A stretch of DNA of 33,046 nt from Pseudolysinimonas_A sp041984585. GTDB lineage: Bacteria; Actinomycetota; Actinomycetes; Actinomycetales; Microbacteriaceae. Below the pieces are notes generated by a model. It had not been told where the DNA came from, searched no databases, and worked only from the letters and a program-made list of their open reading frames with translations. Within the stretch, counting starts at the first letter, position 1. Every line of letters starts with the position of its first letter. A program made the translations under genes and the position numbers. The DNA lies in assembly GCA_041984585.1 (NCBI GenBank), contig JBHIXX010000028.1, positions 1-33,046 of the forward strand, given 5' to 3'. Of this stretch, positions 24,929 through 32,246 are shown in pieces.

Positions 24929-26226
24929 CAGCGCGCGCGGTGGTCGGCGTGGTGGGTCACGCGGCGCGTCATCCCGCGCAGGGTGCCGCCGAGGCGGCCG
25001 AGCGCCTCGACCGGGTCGACGAGCAGCGGCGCCGCGAGCGCCGCGAGCGCCAGGAGGATCGTCGGTCCGGCGCCCCCGTAGCGGCGCAGCGCGATCACCT
25101 CGCCGCCGAGCACGACGAGCGACGCGAGCACCGGCAGCGCCCACGCCACCGCGACCCCCGCCAGCAGCACGGACGGCTCGATCACGCCGACGGCCGCGGT
25201 CGTCGCCCCGAGCGCGAGGGCGCCGACGGCGGCGAGTGGCACCAGCACGTCGGCGATCAGGGCTGCGAGCACCGCACCGCGGGCCCGGACGGCGCGCAGT
25301 GTCGCGACCCGCGCCGAGGCCGCCCGCGCGGTCGCGGCGAGCAGCCCGCCGAGCGAGCGCGGCGCGGCGCCCCACGCCACGGCCGTCGGCACGCGGCGGC
25401 GGCGGGCGAGGAACTCGGTCGTCCCGCGTCGGGCGCCGCGGGCGAGGCCCGTGGTCGCATCCGGGACGGCGGCGTCGCGCGGGTGCACCACATCCGACCG
25501 CACCACGGCGAACGACCGCGCGACCGCGCCGGGACCCCACGGCCGAGTCGCCTCGCGCAGCCGGGTGGGCACCTGCAGCAGGGCGTACGGGTGCCGCGGC
25601 AGCGGCGAGCCGACGAGGCGTCCGCGCTCGATCGCGCCCGGCTCCACCGGGAGCACGGCGCCGCGCACCGAGGTGACGGCGGCGTCGTCGATGAACGGGG
25701 TCGCCGCCCAGAGCAGCGCCTCCGCGTCGAACAGCATCCCCGGCGGGGCGACGAGCAGCAGCTCGCGGCGCGCCAGCTCCACGCCGCGCGCCGCGCCGGT
25801 CCAGTGCTCGCCGGGTCGGCCGATCGCGATCATGCCGTCGGGCGACTCCACCACGTCGTCCCCGTCGGGGACGCCGACCGGCACCGAGCGGGCCGGTCCG
25901 AGGTCGGTCGCGGCGCGGGTGGCATCCGTCACCGAGCCGTCGGCGGTGCCATCGACGATCACGATGCGCACGTCGGGGTAGCGCACGTTCTGCGCCGACG
26001 ACACGGTGTCGCCCACCCCGGTCGGGCCGGCCGCCGGGATGACGACCGCGATGCCCGGGGCGAGCGGGTTGGCGAAGGTATCGCGGTGGGCGACGCCGTC
26101 GGCCCACGCGGCGGCGCGGACGTCGCGCACCGTGGATCCGAGCGCGCGAAGGAGGCGCACCAGCAGAACCAGCGCGACGACTCCGGCGCACACGGCGAGG
26201 GCGTCGAGCAGCAGGCCGGGGGTCAC
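24928..26226 (-). CDS. Membrane protein with degenerate GT2 glycosyltransferase domain
   Basis: 432 residues from GTG. Helix 5-28, a cytoplasmic domain ~58-310, then helices near 319-345, 350-378 and 386-404, the topology of processive GT2 synthases. The domain follows the GT2 path: IAVVIPAAGP, YPDVRIVIVDGTADGS (83-98) in place of VDDGSTDGT, and GAARGVELARRELLLVAPPGMLFDAEAL in two consecutive stretches (144-171), where family members have VVLDADT; here the DxD metal site reads APP (160-162). The TED region reads TTEFLARRRR (269-278) and the QxxRW box is lost (TARAASAR, 299-306). So it is probably catalytically inactive or very atypical. Overlaps the HEAT gene by 4 nt (GTGA). A regulatory or scaffolding role is inferred. 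Confidence 0.7.
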   Translation of the reverse strand: MTPGLLLDALAVCAGVVALVLLVRLLRALGSTVRDVRAAAWADGVAHRDTFANPLAPGIAVVIPAAGPTGVGDTVSSAQNVRYPDVRIVIVDGTADGSVTDATRAATDLGPARSVPVGVPDGDDVVESPDGMIAIGRPGEHWTGAARGVELARRELLLVAPPGMLFDAEALLWAATPFIDDAAVTSVRGAVLPVEPGAIERGRLVGSPLPRHPYALLQVPTRLREATRPWGPGAVARSFAVVRSDVVHPRDAAVPDATTGLARGARRGTTEFLARRRRVPTAVAWGAAPRSLGGLLAATARAASARVATLRAVRARGAVLAALIADVLVPLAAVGALALGATTAAVGVIEPSVLLAGVAVAWALPVLASLVVLGGEVIALRRYGGAGPTILLALAALAAPLLVDPVEALGRLGGTLRGMTRRVTHHADHRAR

Positions 26227-27194
26227 GGGGCGTCCTCCGACAGGGGAGGCGGGGCCGGCCAGGAGGGCGGTGCGGGCGGGGAGGGGGACGCCGCGGCGGG
26301 CGGCGCGGAGTCCGCGGGAGGCGTCGGCGGCGCGGCCGGCTCCGTGCCGAGCGAGCTGAGTGCCGCGAGCACCAGCTCGCGCTCGCGTTCGTCGGTCGTG
26401 GCGCGTCCGGCGCGGGTCAGGGCCGGGATCGAGCGCTCGTCGCCGAGCCGGCGCAGCGCCGGGATCGCGGCCGCACGCAGCGCCGGGTCACGCGAGCCGA
26501 GCGCCTCCTCGATGCGCTCGCGGGCGTGCACCAGCCCGAGGTGCCCGGCCACCTCGACGGCGAGCCGCACCACGCGCGGATCGCCCGAGTCCCAGGCCGG
26601 CTCGAGCACCAGGGCGGAGCGCGGCCGGGCGCGCACGATGGCCATCGACGCGGCGCTCAGGGTGACCGCGCGCCCGAAGCCGAGGGCGGCCCGCAGGATG
26701 TCGGCGACCGCGTCGGTGCGGCCGAGCAGCCCGAGCCCGCGGGCGGCGGCGGCGCGCACTCGGGGGTGCGGATCGCGCAGCAGTCCGATGATGCGGCTCG
26801 GCTTGCCGTCGTCGGCCAGCGCGAGGGCGAGCGCGATGCCCTCCGCGCGGCGGGTCGGACGCGACGACGACATCGCGCGCTCCGCCCGGTCGGCGTATCC
26901 GGATGGCCGCAGCCAGTCGGCGAGCGCCTCCCGGTCGGTGCCGCGCACCTTCATCGCCATCTCCGCGGCCATCTCGCCGAGGCGCACCGCGTCGGCGCGG
27001 CCCCGGGGGCGGGGAACCGGGTCGCCGTCGAGGATCTCGTGCAGCCGCGGCGTCAGCCGACGCGTGCGCCGCGCGCGCGCGGCCCGCCGCGCCGAGTCGA
27101 CGGCGACGACGAGCAGCAGAACGAGGAGGCCGAGGACGACCGCGCCGAGCGCGACCGCGGCGATCACGAGGGCGACGGGGGAGGCCGGGATCAT
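26223..27194 (-). CDS. Membrane-anchored HEAT-repeat protein
   Basis: 323 residues. One N-terminal helix (about 8-32) is followed by a basic linker, then from ~108 to ~285 a chain of HEAT-type helical pairs with clear repeats (DPHPRVRAAAARGLGLLG, DPRVVRLAVEVAGHLG, DPALRAAAIPALRRLGD), and a Pro/Ala/Ser tail to the end. HEAT arrays are protein-binding scaffolds. It is between, and coupled or close to, the degenerate GT gene (4-nt overlap) and the receiver gene (55-nt gap), so it may link the signal to the GT-like protein; this is inference. Confidence 0.8.
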   Translation of the reverse strand: MIPASPVALVIAAVALGAVVLGLLVLLLVVAVDSARRAARARRTRRLTPRLHEILDGDPVPRPRGRADAVRLGEMAAEMAMKVRGTDREALADWLRPSGYADRAERAMSSSRPTRRAEGIALALALADDGKPSRIIGLLRDPHPRVRAAAARGLGLLGRTDAVADILRAALGFGRAVTLSAASMAIVRARPRSALVLEPAWDSGDPRVVRLAVEVAGHLGLVHARERIEEALGSRDPALRAAAIPALRRLGDERSIPALTRAGRATTDERERELVLAALSSLGTEPAAPPTPPADSAPPAAASPSPPAPPSWPAPPPLSEDAP

Positions 27195-27249
27195 CGGCGC
27201 GGGTCCGACGGTCGGGAAGGTCGAGAGGCGCGGAGCGACGGCATCCGGC

Positions 27250-27621
27250 TCAACGACTGCGGGCGAGCAGCGCGGTCACGCGCACCACCAGTTCGGCGGG
27301 GCTGAACGGCTTGGAGAGATAGTCGTCGGCCCCGCTCGCGAACGCGCGCACCACATCCTGCTCCTGCGCCTTCGCGGTGAGCATCATCACCCGCGTCGCG
27401 TCGAGGTCGCCGTTCGCGCGCACCGCCTGACACACCTCGAGCCCGTTCATCCGGGGCATCATCCAGTCCAGGATCACCAGCTCGGGACGCTCCGACTCGA
27501 CCACCGCCAGACCGCTCATGCCGTCGGACGCGGTCGTCACCTCATGCCCGTCGCGGCTGAGCTTGTGCTCGACCAGCGCCAGGACGTCCTGGTCGTCCTC
27601 CACGACCACGATGCGTGCCAT
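27250..27621 (-). CDS. Stand-alone response-regulator receiver protein
   Basis: 123 residues, a receiver domain only. Acidic pocket E8/D9/D10, phospho-acceptor D52 in VILDWMMP, T82 in MMLTAK and the conserved Lys104 in KPF, all in place. There is no DNA-binding or other output domain, so it must act on a partner protein; the HEAT/GT-like genes downstream are the nearest candidates. The ATG at 27621 (MARIVVVEDD) was chosen as the family start. Divergent from the sensor kinase, a likely cognate pair. Confidence 0.9.
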   Translation of the reverse strand: MARIVVVEDDQDVLALVEHKLSRDGHEVTTASDGMSGLAVVESERPELVILDWMMPRMNGLEVCQAVRANGDLDATRVMMLTAKAQEQDVVRAFASGADDYLSKPFSPAELVVRVTALLARSR

Positions 27622-27644
27622 CCTCGAATGTTCCCTCCGGTCCC

Positions 27645-27660
27645 CTAGCATCGACGCTAG
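27645..27660. promoter_or_regulatory. Palindromic divergent promoter region (receiver / kinase)
   Basis: CTAGC-ATCGAC-GCTAG is a 5-bp inverted repeat that puts a TAGCAT -10-like box on the plus strand (27646-27651) and TAGCGT on the minus strand (27659-27654). The two promoters would overlap, so the outward transcripts could compete or be co-regulated. Confidence 0.4.
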
Positions 27661-27709
27661 TGGCAGTGCGGCCCGGGGCAGGGTATTTCCGCTGGGAGGG
27701 GGTCCCGTC

Positions 27710-29734
27710 GTGCATCAGCGCAGTCTGACCGCCTCCATCCGGCACGCCCGGATGCCGCGGTACGTCATCGCGCAGGGCGTGCTGATGGCGCTGCTCTTCG
27801 GCGCCTCGCTCGGCGGGGTGTTCCTGCGCCTCCCGGGTCACTCCACCGCCGTCTGGTGGCCGGCCGCGGCGGTCGCCGTCGTGGCGGTGCTGGCCGCACG
27901 CGGCCGTCGGGTGCTCATCGCGGTGCTCGTCCTCGTCGTGTCGGGCGTCGCGAACTGGGTCGGCGGGACCGATCCCATCGTCTCCCTCGGCTTCGGCCTC
28001 GCCAACGCCGGCGAGGCGTGGGTGGTGGCCACCATCGCGTTGCGCCGCCGCCGGCCGAGTGTCGAGCTGGAGCTGCGCGACACCCTGCGCTTCCTGCTGG
28101 CCGCCGCCTCCGGGGCCGTCGTCGCCGGAGTGCTCGCGGGGGCCACCGTCGCGCTGCTCGCGGGCGGATCGTGGCCGGTGACCGCTCCCGCGGTCGCGGC
28201 CTCGCATCTGAGCGCCGTCATCCTGCTCGTGCCGATCGGCCTCGTGCCGCGGCGCTCGTTCCTGCCCCCGCACCCGCTCGAACTGGTGGTGCAGCTCGCC
28301 ACCCTGGTCGTGGTCGTCACCGTCGCCTTCTTCCCCGGGCAGGTGCTGCCGCTCGCCTACCTGCCGTTCCCGGTTCTCGCCTGGGCCGCCTTCCGGTTCG
28401 GCACGGGAGTGGTGGTCGCCGAGGTGCTCGCGACGACCCTGCTCGCCGGCGTGCTGATCACCAACGGCGGAGGGCCCTTCGGCAACTCGTTCGCGCCGAT
28501 CGCGGCGGAGCTGCAGGCGCCGATGTCGCAGCTCTACCTGGTCACGATGGCCGCCTCGATGCTCGTCTTCGCCGGCCTGCACGAGGAGCGCCGCGACCTG
28601 CTCGCCCGGCACCAGGCGCGTGAGGCCCTGTTGCGCGGCGGCATCGTGCGCGCCCTGGCCGGCTTCATGATCGTCGACGAGGACGAGCGCGGCCGACTGC
28701 GGGTGCTCGAGGCGAACCCCACCGCGCGCGAGACGTTCCTCGGCTGGGAGCACGGGGCGCCCGAATTCGCCTTCTACCTGCCGCGCGACGGCGTGCTCGC
28801 CGAGGGGCTCGACGTGGTCATGGGGCGCGACGAGTCGGAGTGGCGCGGCGAGATCGAGATCGCCGACGGCCGACGACTCGAGGTGCAGGTCGTGCGCATC
28901 GACCGCCCGGGCTTCCCGAGCGTGTTCGTCATCCAGTCGCTCGACCTCACCGAGCGCGTGCTCGCCGAGGAGGCGCTCGCCCGCGCGCTGCAGAACGAGC
29001 AGCTGAGCGCCGACCGGCTGCGCGAGCTGAACCGCCAGAAGGACGACTTCGTGTCGTCGGTGAGCCACGAGCTGCGCACCCCGATCACGAGCATCCTCGG
29101 CTACGCGGAGCTGCTCGAAGACGAGGCCCGGCTCACTCGCCGCGACCGCGGCTACCTCGAGGTGGTCATGCGCAACGCCCGGCGCCTCGGCTCGCTGGTC
29201 GAGGATCTGCTGCACATCTCCGAGATGTCGGCGACCCGTCCGCTCGCCACCGCGCACACCTTCGACGCCGCCGACCTGATCGACACCGCGGTCGGCGAGC
29301 TGCGCCTCACCGCCGCGCAGCAGGGTGTCGAGCTGACCGTCGACCTGCCGGTGCGTCCGCTCGAGCTGACCGGATCGCGCAGCGACCTCGACCGGATCGT
29401 CGCGAACCTCGTGACCAACGCGCTCAAGTTCACGCCGCGCGGCGGGAGCGTCACCGTCAGCGCGCAGCCGGAGGGGGACGGCATCCGGCTCACCGTCGTC
29501 GACACCGGCCGCGGGATCGCGCCCGACGAGCTGGATCGCGTGTTCGAGCGGTTCTACCGGTCGGCCTCCACCGGGGCGGACGCCGTCGCCGGCACGGGGC
29601 TCGGGCTGCCGATCGTGCGGTCGCTCGCCGAGCGGGTCGGCGGCACCGTCTGGCTCGAGTCCGACGGCTCGACCGGCACCACGGCGGTGGCGATCCTGCC
29701 GCACGCGGTGCCGCTGGAGCCCGCGTCGGTCTGA
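27710..29734 (+). CDS. Sensor histidine kinase with MASE1 membrane domain
   Basis: 674 residues. GTG 27710 was chosen because GGGAGGGGG lies about 8 nt upstream; the ATG at 27752 is an alternative. A MASE1-type region of ~8 helices (about 20-300), a PAS-like linker (~310-430) ending TERVLAEEALARALQNEQ coiled coil, HisKA with VSHELRTPITS (phospho-acceptor His453), and HATPase_c with N-box NLVTNALKFTPRGG, G1 DTGRGIAPDE, F-box VFERFYRS and G2 GTGLGLPIVRSLAE. All catalytic boxes are intact. The signal is unknown; MASE1 senses small molecules or ions at the membrane. Predicted partner: the receiver at 27250-27621. Confidence 0.9.
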   Translation: MHQRSLTASIRHARMPRYVIAQGVLMALLFGASLGGVFLRLPGHSTAVWWPAAAVAVVAVLAARGRRVLIAVLVLVVSGVANWVGGTDPIVSLGFGLANAGEAWVVATIALRRRRPSVELELRDTLRFLLAAASGAVVAGVLAGATVALLAGGSWPVTAPAVAASHLSAVILLVPIGLVPRRSFLPPHPLELVVQLATLVVVVTVAFFPGQVLPLAYLPFPVLAWAAFRFGTGVVVAEVLATTLLAGVLITNGGGPFGNSFAPIAAELQAPMSQLYLVTMAASMLVFAGLHEERRDLLARHQAREALLRGGIVRALAGFMIVDEDERGRLRVLEANPTARETFLGWEHGAPEFAFYLPRDGVLAEGLDVVMGRDESEWRGEIEIADGRRLEVQVVRIDRPGFPSVFVIQSLDLTERVLAEEALARALQNEQLSADRLRELNRQKDDFVSSVSHELRTPITSILGYAELLEDEARLTRRDRGYLEVVMRNARRLGSLVEDLLHISEMSATRPLATAHTFDAADLIDTAVGELRLTAAQQGVELTVDLPVRPLELTGSRSDLDRIVANLVTNALKFTPRGGSVTVSAQPEGDGIRLTVVDTGRGIAPDELDRVFERFYRSASTGADAVAGTGLGLPIVRSLAERVGGTVWLESDGSTGTTAVAILPHAVPLEPASV

Positions 29735-29741
29735 CCGGCTC

Positions 29742-30287
29742 TCAGCGGGAGGTCTGCTCCCACTCAGCCAGCTGCAGCACCAGCCACGGGCTGAACGCGA
29801 ACGGCGTCGCCGTGACCGCGGCGCGCAGGGCCTCGGGCTCGACCCACTCCCACTCCGCCACCTCGTCGGCGGCGGGCACGGGGTCGCCGACCGCGGTCGC
29901 GCGGAACACCGGGCACACCTCGTTCTCGACGACGCCGGATGCGTCGACCGCCCGGTAGCGGAAGTCGGGGAGCACGGGCTCGATGGCGCCCACCTCGAGG
30001 CCGAGTTCGCGTTGCGCGCGGCGGCGGATCGCGTCGTCCATCGCCTCGCCCGGAGCGGGGTGCCCGCAGAACGAGTTGGTCCACACGCCCGGCCAGGTCG
30101 CCTTGCCGAGTGCACGGCGGGTGACGAGCACCCGGCCGTCGTCGCGCACCACGTGGCACGAGAACGCCAGGTGCAGCGGGGTGTCGGCGTCGTGCACCGT
30201 CGCCTTGTCGGCAACGCCGATGGGAGCGCCGTCCGACCCGAGGAGCACGACCTGCTCCGCCTGGGTGGTCCCGGGGGTGCTCGACAT
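29742..30287 (-). CDS. idi: Isopentenyl-diphosphate delta-isomerase, type I
   Basis: 181 residues. Interconverts IPP and DMAPP for terpenoid synthesis. Nudix-fold type I enzyme with metal-binding His32 and His39 (LHLAFSCH), the catalytic Cys74 in NSFCGHP (71-77), the helix AIRRRAQRELGLE, and VENEVCPVF with the acidic residues E121/E123. Divergent from crtE with only 20 nt between the two start codons. Convergent with the histidine kinase gene. Carotenoid clusters of Microbacteriaceae commonly carry this idi-crtE arrangement. Confidence 0.94.
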   Translation of the reverse strand: MSSTPGTTQAEQVVLLGSDGAPIGVADKATVHDADTPLHLAFSCHVVRDDGRVLVTRRALGKATWPGVWTNSFCGHPAPGEAMDDAIRRRAQRELGLEVGAIEPVLPDFRYRAVDASGVVENEVCPVFRATAVGDPVPAADEVAEWEWVEPEALRAAVTATPFAFSPWLVLQLAEWEQTSR

Positions 30288-30295
30288 GGGGGCGG

Positions 30296-30301
30296 TAGTC
30301 T
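30296..30301 (+). promoter_or_regulatory. -10 box, probable leaderless transcript (crtE)
   Basis: TAGTCT, 6 nt before the GTG at 30308. Confidence 0.5.
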
Positions 30302-30307
30302 TCTCTC

Positions 30308-31381
30308 GTGGACGCCGTGCGCCCGACCCGCGCAGCCGAGAAGGATCGGCTGGCCCAGGTCGACGCCGTTCTGGGTCGCATGTTCACCCTAGCCCGCAAG
30401 CGCGCGGAGCCCCTGGGCGCCGAGGTCGTCGAGCTCTGGGACCGCATCGAGGCGAACACGGTGGGCGGCAAGCGGTTCCGTCCGCGCATGGTATTCGCCG
30501 CCTACGGCGCGCTCGGCGGGCGCGACCTCGACGCCGCCGCCTACGTCGGCGCGGCCTTCGAGCTGTTGCACACCGCGCTGCTTCTGCACGACGACGTCAT
30601 CGACCGCGACTTCGTGCGCCGCGGCGCACCCAACCTGGCGGGCAGTTTCCGCGACCGGGCGCGTGAGCGCGGGGTGGGCGATCGGGAGGCCGAGCACCTC
30701 GGGCTCTCGGCGGCGGTCATCGCCGGCGACCTCGCGCTGTTCAACTCGTACCGACTGATCGACCGCTCCGGCGTCGGGGGCGGGATGCGGGAGCGGTTGC
30801 TCGAGGTGATGGACGAGGCGCTGTTCACCGCCGCGGCCGGCGAGCTGATCGACGTCGACTTCTCGCTCATCCCGGAGGTGCCGCGGGTGGACGACATCCT
30901 GGCGATGGAACGGCTGAAGACGGCCGTCTACTCGTTCGAGGCCCCGCTGCAGGCGGGCGCGCTGCTGGCGAAGGCGCCGGATGAGACGGTCACCACGCTC
31001 GGCGAGTTCGGCCGCGACATCGGCATCGCCTACCAGCTCGTCGACGACCTGCTGGGGGTCTTCGGGCAGGAGGACGAGACCGGCAAGACCACGATCGGCG
31101 ACCTGCGCGAGGGCAAGCGCACCGTGATCGCCGCGTACGCCGCGTCCGCGCCCGGCTGGGACGAGGTGGCGGGCGGCTTCGGCGACCCCGACCTCGACGA
31201 GATGGGCGCCGCCGCCCTCCGCCACCACATGATCGACTGCGGAGCGAAGTCGTTCGCGCAGGGACTCGCGCGCTACCACGCCAACCGCGCCCTGGCGCGC
31301 CTGGTCGAGCCGCACATCCCGGCCGCGCTCCGTGCCGAGCTGCACCCGGTGGCGGATGCCGTGCTGGGGCGGGCTCGATGA
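30308..31381 (+). CDS. crtE: Polyprenyl (probably geranylgeranyl) diphosphate synthase
   Basis: 357 residues from GTG. Condenses IPP with allylic diphosphates. First Asp-rich motif DDVID (D95-D99, in LLLHDDVIDRDFVRRG), KRFRPRM substrate site, ERLKTAVYSFEAPLQAG, and second Asp motif QLVDDLLGVFG (D246, D247), followed by KTTIGDLREGKRT. Chain length cannot be fixed by eye, but the neighbourhood (idi; probable crtB next) favours GGPP for carotenoids. It overlaps the next reading frame by ATGA, as crtE-crtB pairs often do. Confidence 0.88.
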   Translation: MDAVRPTRAAEKDRLAQVDAVLGRMFTLARKRAEPLGAEVVELWDRIEANTVGGKRFRPRMVFAAYGALGGRDLDAAAYVGAAFELLHTALLLHDDVIDRDFVRRGAPNLAGSFRDRARERGVGDREAEHLGLSAAVIAGDLALFNSYRLIDRSGVGGGMRERLLEVMDEALFTAAAGELIDVDFSLIPEVPRVDDILAMERLKTAVYSFEAPLQAGALLAKAPDETVTTLGEFGRDIGIAYQLVDDLLGVFGQEDETGKTTIGDLREGKRTVIAAYAASAPGWDEVAGGFGDPDLDEMGAAALRHHMIDCGAKSFAQGLARYHANRALARLVEPHIPAALRAELHPVADAVLGRAR

Positions 31382-31437
31382 GCGTCGACGACGGCGGGCC
31401 CCGCCTCGACCTCTACCGCGACGTGGCCGAGCAGACC
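31378..31437 (+). CDS. 5' fragment, probably phytoene synthase (crtB), cut at a contig junction
   Basis: Only about 20 codons. The ATG overlaps the crtE stop (ATGA), as expected for the next gene of a carotenoid operon. LDLYRDVAEQT resembles the opening of actinobacterial CrtB (L-x-L-Y-x-x-VA), which would then run into an ATSFYxST-like segment; instead the frame goes on into unrelated TRAP protein sequence. The identity is inferred from position and a short match. Confidence 0.45.
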
Positions 31438-31653
31438 GAGGCCGGTTTCGACTGCCTGACCGGTCGGGCCGCATGCACCTTCGGCGATCCGGCGAGCATG
31501 ACGCTGATCGTGGCCACGGAGGCGGACAAGGCGCTTCTGGCCGAGAAACTCGGAGAGGCGGTCGTCCCCGCCTGGGCCGGGCGTTGCGGCGAGGGCTGCG
31601 CCACCGCCTGGAACGACAAGCTCGCCGACATCGTCGGCGTGAAGCTGGACTAG
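31438..31653 (+). CDS. 3' fragment of a TRAP transporter solute-binding protein (DctP type)
   Basis: About 71 residues, the C-terminal end only. AGFDCLTGRAACTFGDP, then WAGRCGEGCATAWN and a final VGVKLD match the C-terminus of DctP-family periplasmic proteins (paired Cys, W-x-x-RCG-x-x-C-x-x-x-WN). Directly followed, 8 nt after the stop, by dctQ and dctM, the normal gene order. The N-terminal ~250 residues are missing because of the junction near 31438. It is in frame with the preceding crtB fragment, which makes a false 91-residue protein. Confidence 0.6.
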   Translation, partial: EAGFDCLTGRAACTFGDPASMTLIVATEADKALLAEKLGEAVVPAWAGRCGEGCATAWNDKLADIVGVKLD

Positions 31654-31661
31654 TTCCGCCC

Positions 31662-32246
31662 ATGCACGGGTTTGTGACAAGGGCCAGCAGGGCAGGCGCC
31701 CTGCTGGGCGGGCTGTGCCTCGTTTCCATCGTCGTCCTGACAGTCGCCGAAATCCTGACAAGGCGGCTGTTGGGACGTTCGATCGGCCCGGTGCATGAAA
31801 TCTCCGCCTATCTGTTCGCCGCGGGAGTCTCGATGTCGTTTGCCTATGCGTTCGTCCAGCGCGCGCATATTCGCATCGACATTCTCTATGGAATCCTGCC
31901 GCGCTTCTGGCGCGACGTCCTCGATCTTCTCGCCCTTGTGTCGCTCTTCCTTTTCGCGGGCGCGTTACTGATGCGGGGCTGGAGCGTGTTCGCCATTTCC
32001 TGGACGTCCGGGTCGCGCTCCAACTCGACGCTCGGCCTGCCGCTTGTCATTCCGCAGGGCGTGTGGCTGGCCGGGCTCGCGATATTCTGCGCGGTCCTGC
32101 TGTTCTACTGCGTCATCGCGATCCGGAGGTTCGTCGGGGGCGGGCGCGAGTGGATCGGCCTGCATCTGTCGCCGCCCAACACGAAAGAGATCGTCGACCA
32201 CGAAATGCGCGGCGTTGCAGCCCGCGATCGGGGGCGTGGCGAATGA
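31662..32246 (+). CDS. dctQ: TRAP transporter small permease (DctQ type)
   Basis: 194 residues, four membrane helices (about 12-33, 45-68, 82-104, 128-150). Family marks: EILTRRLLGRSIGPVHEISAY, and AFVQRAHIRIDILYG near the second helix. Small membrane subunit of the tripartite secondary transporter for carboxylates, driven by an ion gradient. Codon use here (TTC/TTT, CTT, ATT, GCG mix) differs from the actinobacterial part. The stop overlaps the next start (ATGA). The ATG at 31662 begins the first helix lead. Confidence 0.85.
   Translation: MHGFVTRASRAGALLGGLCLVSIVVLTVAEILTRRLLGRSIGPVHEISAYLFAAGVSMSFAYAFVQRAHIRIDILYGILPRFWRDVLDLLALVSLFLFAGALLMRGWSVFAISWTSGSRSNSTLGLPLVIPQGVWLAGLAIFCAVLLFYCVIAIRRFVGGGREWIGLHLSPPNTKEIVDHEMRGVAARDRGRGE

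Noticed and set aside
24940..27648. 902-codon plus-strand open frame across the GT-like, HEAT and receiver genes
   Set aside because: Arg/His/Gly-rich with no recognisable domain, and it lies opposite three genes with clear domains; a shadow frame.
31378..31653. A real 91-residue fusion protein
   Set aside because: The first ~20 residues fit a CrtB start and the rest a DctP end; the length and context fit neither family whole. More likely a junction artefact.
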